From Physcomitrium patens (lineage: Eukaryota; Streptophyta; Bryopsida; Funariales; Funariaceae), in contig NC_037254.1 of assembly GCF_000002425.4 (NCBI RefSeq), positions 12,377,035 through 12,441,034 of the forward strand: a stretch of DNA of 64,000 nt. Direction: 5' to 3'. Below the pieces are notes generated by a model. The model was given only the letters and a program-made list of their open reading frames with translations. It did not search any database and had not been told where the DNA came from. Positions 61,907 through 64,000 of this stretch are shown piece after piece. The stretch's first letter is position 1; each line of letters opens with the position of its first letter. The translations under genes and the position numbers were made by a program.

Positions 61907-63186
61907 ATGTCTTACTCTCCTACTATTATTGAGGCTCACAATGTGACAATAAGTGGATGTGGGGATGAGATTGTTGTCCTCGGCCATGGTTTTGGCACCG
62001 ACCAGTCTGTGTGGAAACATGTCGTACCTCACCTCGTTGATGATTATAAGCTCGTTCTCTTCGACAGCATGGGAGCTGGAACCACAGATCCGGAGTACTT
62101 TAGCGCCCAGAGATACTCGAACTTGTATGGTTATGCGGATGATTTACTTGCAATTTTAGACGAGCTGAAGATTGATTCCTGTATTTACATCGGGCACTCA
62201 GTTGCTGGTATGGTTGGCTGCTTAGCCTCAATGGAACGTCCACACGTATTTTCCTAGATTATTATGATTTCCTCATCTCCAAGGTAACGCGTTTTTGAAC
62301 TCTACGAAACACTTGCTGGGATACATTCTGCTTCTCTCATTCGTAAGTATACAATTTGAGAATCATTGAATCGAGTCCCTTTGTTCAGTGACCACAGTGC
62401 CTACAAGGGACTCTCGAGGATATGTGCGACAAAGGTGGTGCGGTGGTAATCGTACACGCATGTTAGGACGAAGGGTGCTAGAGATCAATAATCTCATCAG
62501 TATGTACTCATAGCACTAGAGAATCTACTTGTGCAGGTATCTTAATGCTTCTGAATATTTTGGGGGCCTTGATGAAGAAGTTCTAAACCAGTTGTTTTAT
62601 GCTATGCAATCCAATTTCAAGGCATGGGTGTCGGGTTTTGCACCTCTCGCACTTGGAGCGGACATAGACTCAATGGCAGTGCAGGAGTTTAGCAGAACAC
62701 TTTTCAATATCCGTCCTGATATCGCGTTTACTGTTGCCAAGACCATTTTCCAAAGTGATTTGCGCAGCGTGTTACATCAGGTGATTTTCGTTTCTGTATT
62801 TATCGCAAAAATGTTGATGATGATTGACACACATATTTGAGATACTTTGGTTCTGCATGCTCTGTTTGGGTGATTTTAAGTATGTCTTTTGGAGTGAAAT
62901 TATTGACAGTTTAATATTTCTACTTCCTGCGGAGAGTATTTACCACTCAGTACTTACATTCTGGTCGCGACGGACGTTATTCCAGGTCCAAGTTCCTTGC
63001 CACATTCTCCAAAGTTCGAAGGATTTGGCAGTCCCAGTTGTTGTTGCATCGTATTTGCATCATGCTCTTGGGGGTCCGAGTGCTGTGGAAATATTGCAAA
63101 CTGAGGGCCATCTGCCTCAGCTCAGTGCCCCCGATGTTGTTATTCCCGTTTTGAAGCGGCACCTTGTTTGCGATGTATGCGTTTGA
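61907..63186 (+). pseudogene. KAI2L: KAI2-like (D14-family) alpha/beta hydrolase with one nonsense codon
   Basis: KAI2/D14 proteins are hydrolase-receptors for karrikin-type or strigolactone-type butenolides that signal through an F-box partner. Exons 61907-62283, 62537-62780 and 62986-63186 with GT-AG ends; 822 nt, 273 residues if the stop is ignored, the normal length (~270). Hallmarks: [17 protein letters not shown], the MGAGTTDP segment, [14 protein letters not shown], nucleophile Ser98 in GHSVAGM, lid region [20 protein letters not shown], Asp220 in SSKDLAVP and His249 in EGHLPQLSAP, so the triad is complete. The single defect is TAG at 62255-62257 (codon 117), in the place where the family has a basic residue (RPxLF-S/N-K-I). 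Splice sites and the remaining frame are intact. It could be a young pseudogene, an allele, or a base error; without it I would call the gene functional. Confidence 0.88.
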
Positions 63187-63579
63187 GAGATGAGCAACTT
63201 GTTGCTGGAAGTTTGTAGGCGTTGTTGATTCTGGATTTAGCTATGGTTGGTGCAGTGTTTGTAGGTGACTCAGAGATTTCTGTCCAAGCTCTTTGGTGAG
63301 TGCTACTATTTAGTTTAGGCTATTCAGCAACCTTCAATATAAAGGTTATATTTTTCAATAGATTATATAACACTCCCAGAATTTTTCGTAGTTTGTATTG
63401 AAAGAAATTAATAGTTTAGAGATTTACTCTATCATTATCACCAATTTCACGTGAAAAATAGCTGGTTGACTATCAACTTGTAAGCTAGCTGAAATTTTTT
63501 AGGGTTTCAACGAATTCGCATAATGGAGTCGAATTTGGAGTGAGACAGTGTGCCGCATGCTTTGTCTAGAGATTTTGCA
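63187..63579. other. intergenic region between KAI2-like and the next gene
   Basis: 393 bp, same orientation on both sides; holds the KAI2-like 3' UTR and the upstream region of the next gene. The AT-rich part is 63340-63430. No element recognised. Confidence 0.5.
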
Positions 63580-64000
63580 ATGTCGAATGCAAACTCCAGT
63601 GAGTCTGAGATGATTACCACATCATCTACTCTGGCTAAGAAGCTTAAACGCAATGAGGATAGCTATTCAAATAGCACTAATGTTCCTGTTGGATCGTCTT
63701 TGGAGCCCGCATCTGCTGATGGATCTGTTGGTAGTCTCTCATACACAGGGGTTACTAGATCAGTACTGAGCACAGAAACAGGGGCTGGCACCAGTGACTC
63801 CTGGAACAACTCTTCTCAACCTCGTAGGCAAAAATCTGCTACTGCAGCTTCATTGCTGTCCTTGAATGCCGCGGTATTGACTGTTCCACAAGCAAAGAAA
63901 CCTCAAAAGGAGGAGTTTCTGGACTTGCCTCATTCTGTTCTGCGAATGACAGCCACCGGACTTCAGTGCGATCTGATCGTTGCTGGGCTTTTGCATAGCC
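63580..64000 (+). CDS. 5' part of an unrecognised Ser/Thr-rich protein, continues beyond the window
   Basis: From ATG at 63580 the frame stays open for 140 codons to the window edge. The N-terminal ~90 residues are rich in Ser, Thr and Asn (MSNANSSESEMITTSSTLAK) with a basic patch KKLKRNED, so likely disordered. Then follow QPRRQKSATAASLLSLNAAV, a KKPQKEEFLDLPHSVLRM stretch and the hydrophobic segment GLQCDLIVAGLLHS, which may begin a folded domain. I recognise no family. A 140-codon uninterrupted frame of normal composition with a distinct amino-acid bias supports a real gene; an intron within the stretch is possible but not required. Confidence 0.6.
   Translation, partial: MSNANSSESEMITTSSTLAKKLKRNEDSYSNSTNVPVGSSLEPASADGSVGSLSYTGVTRSVLSTETGAGTSDSWNNSSQPRRQKSATAASLLSLNAAVLTVPQAKKPQKEEFLDLPHSVLRMTATGLQCDLIVAGLLHS

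Overview
The window looks like land-plant nuclear DNA, most consistent with a moss. The genes are spliced with GT-AG introns. The identifiable single-copy genes are a mitochondrial ATP12-type F1 assembly factor, a riboflavin synthase with an N-terminal plastid-type extension, a type II peroxiredoxin, an RLP24-type ribosome biogenesis factor and a KAI2-like alpha/beta hydrolase. Between them lies a large island of chromodomain-carrying Ty3/gypsy elements. The KAI2-like sequence and the chromovirus content suggest a Physcomitrium-like moss; this is inference, not proof.

Layout. 1-1788: minus-strand Ty3/gypsy element (family A) cut by the window edge (start of protease, gag, tRNA-iMet-type primer site, LTR). 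1789-3299: AT-rich, possibly a decayed pol scrap. 3300-9164: compact gene cluster: ATP12 (minus) and riboflavin synthase (plus) diverge from a 720-bp shared upstream region, and peroxiredoxin (minus) converges on riboflavin synthase. 9165-11539: intergenic. 11555-17452: a complete but nonsense-riddled Ty1/copia element with an exact GGTTC target duplication, inserted in one arm of a 57-bp palindrome. 17500-18715: a pocket of normal composition with no recognised gene. 18716-55365: a ~37-kb, extremely AT-rich, nested retrotransposon island. Three copies of one chromovirus family (B1 20078-25002, D 27737-33681, B3 42222-48615) each sit inside an older element (C, F and E). An opposite-strand decayed relative (G) and a solo family-A LTR lie at the right end. 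55817-56938: RLP24-like gene. 56939-61906: intergenic, with a 296-bp fold-back (MITE-like) element. 61907-63186: KAI2-like gene whose only visible lesion is one in-frame TAG. 63580-64000: open 5' end of a Ser/Thr-rich protein leaving the window.

The host genes are ordinary housekeeping or signalling genes and do not form a pathway. No bacterial-type system, CRISPR array, rRNA or tRNA was found. The most notable points are the KAI2-like nonsense lesion, a type II peroxiredoxin whose only cysteine is the peroxidatic one, the nested-insertion stratigraphy with paralogous empty sites for two elements, a primer site displaced about 22 nt from the LTR end in two gypsy families, gag-pol in a -1 frame relation in both, and decay dominated by what look like C-to-T changes. 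All splice sites and frames were worked out by hand and not computed.
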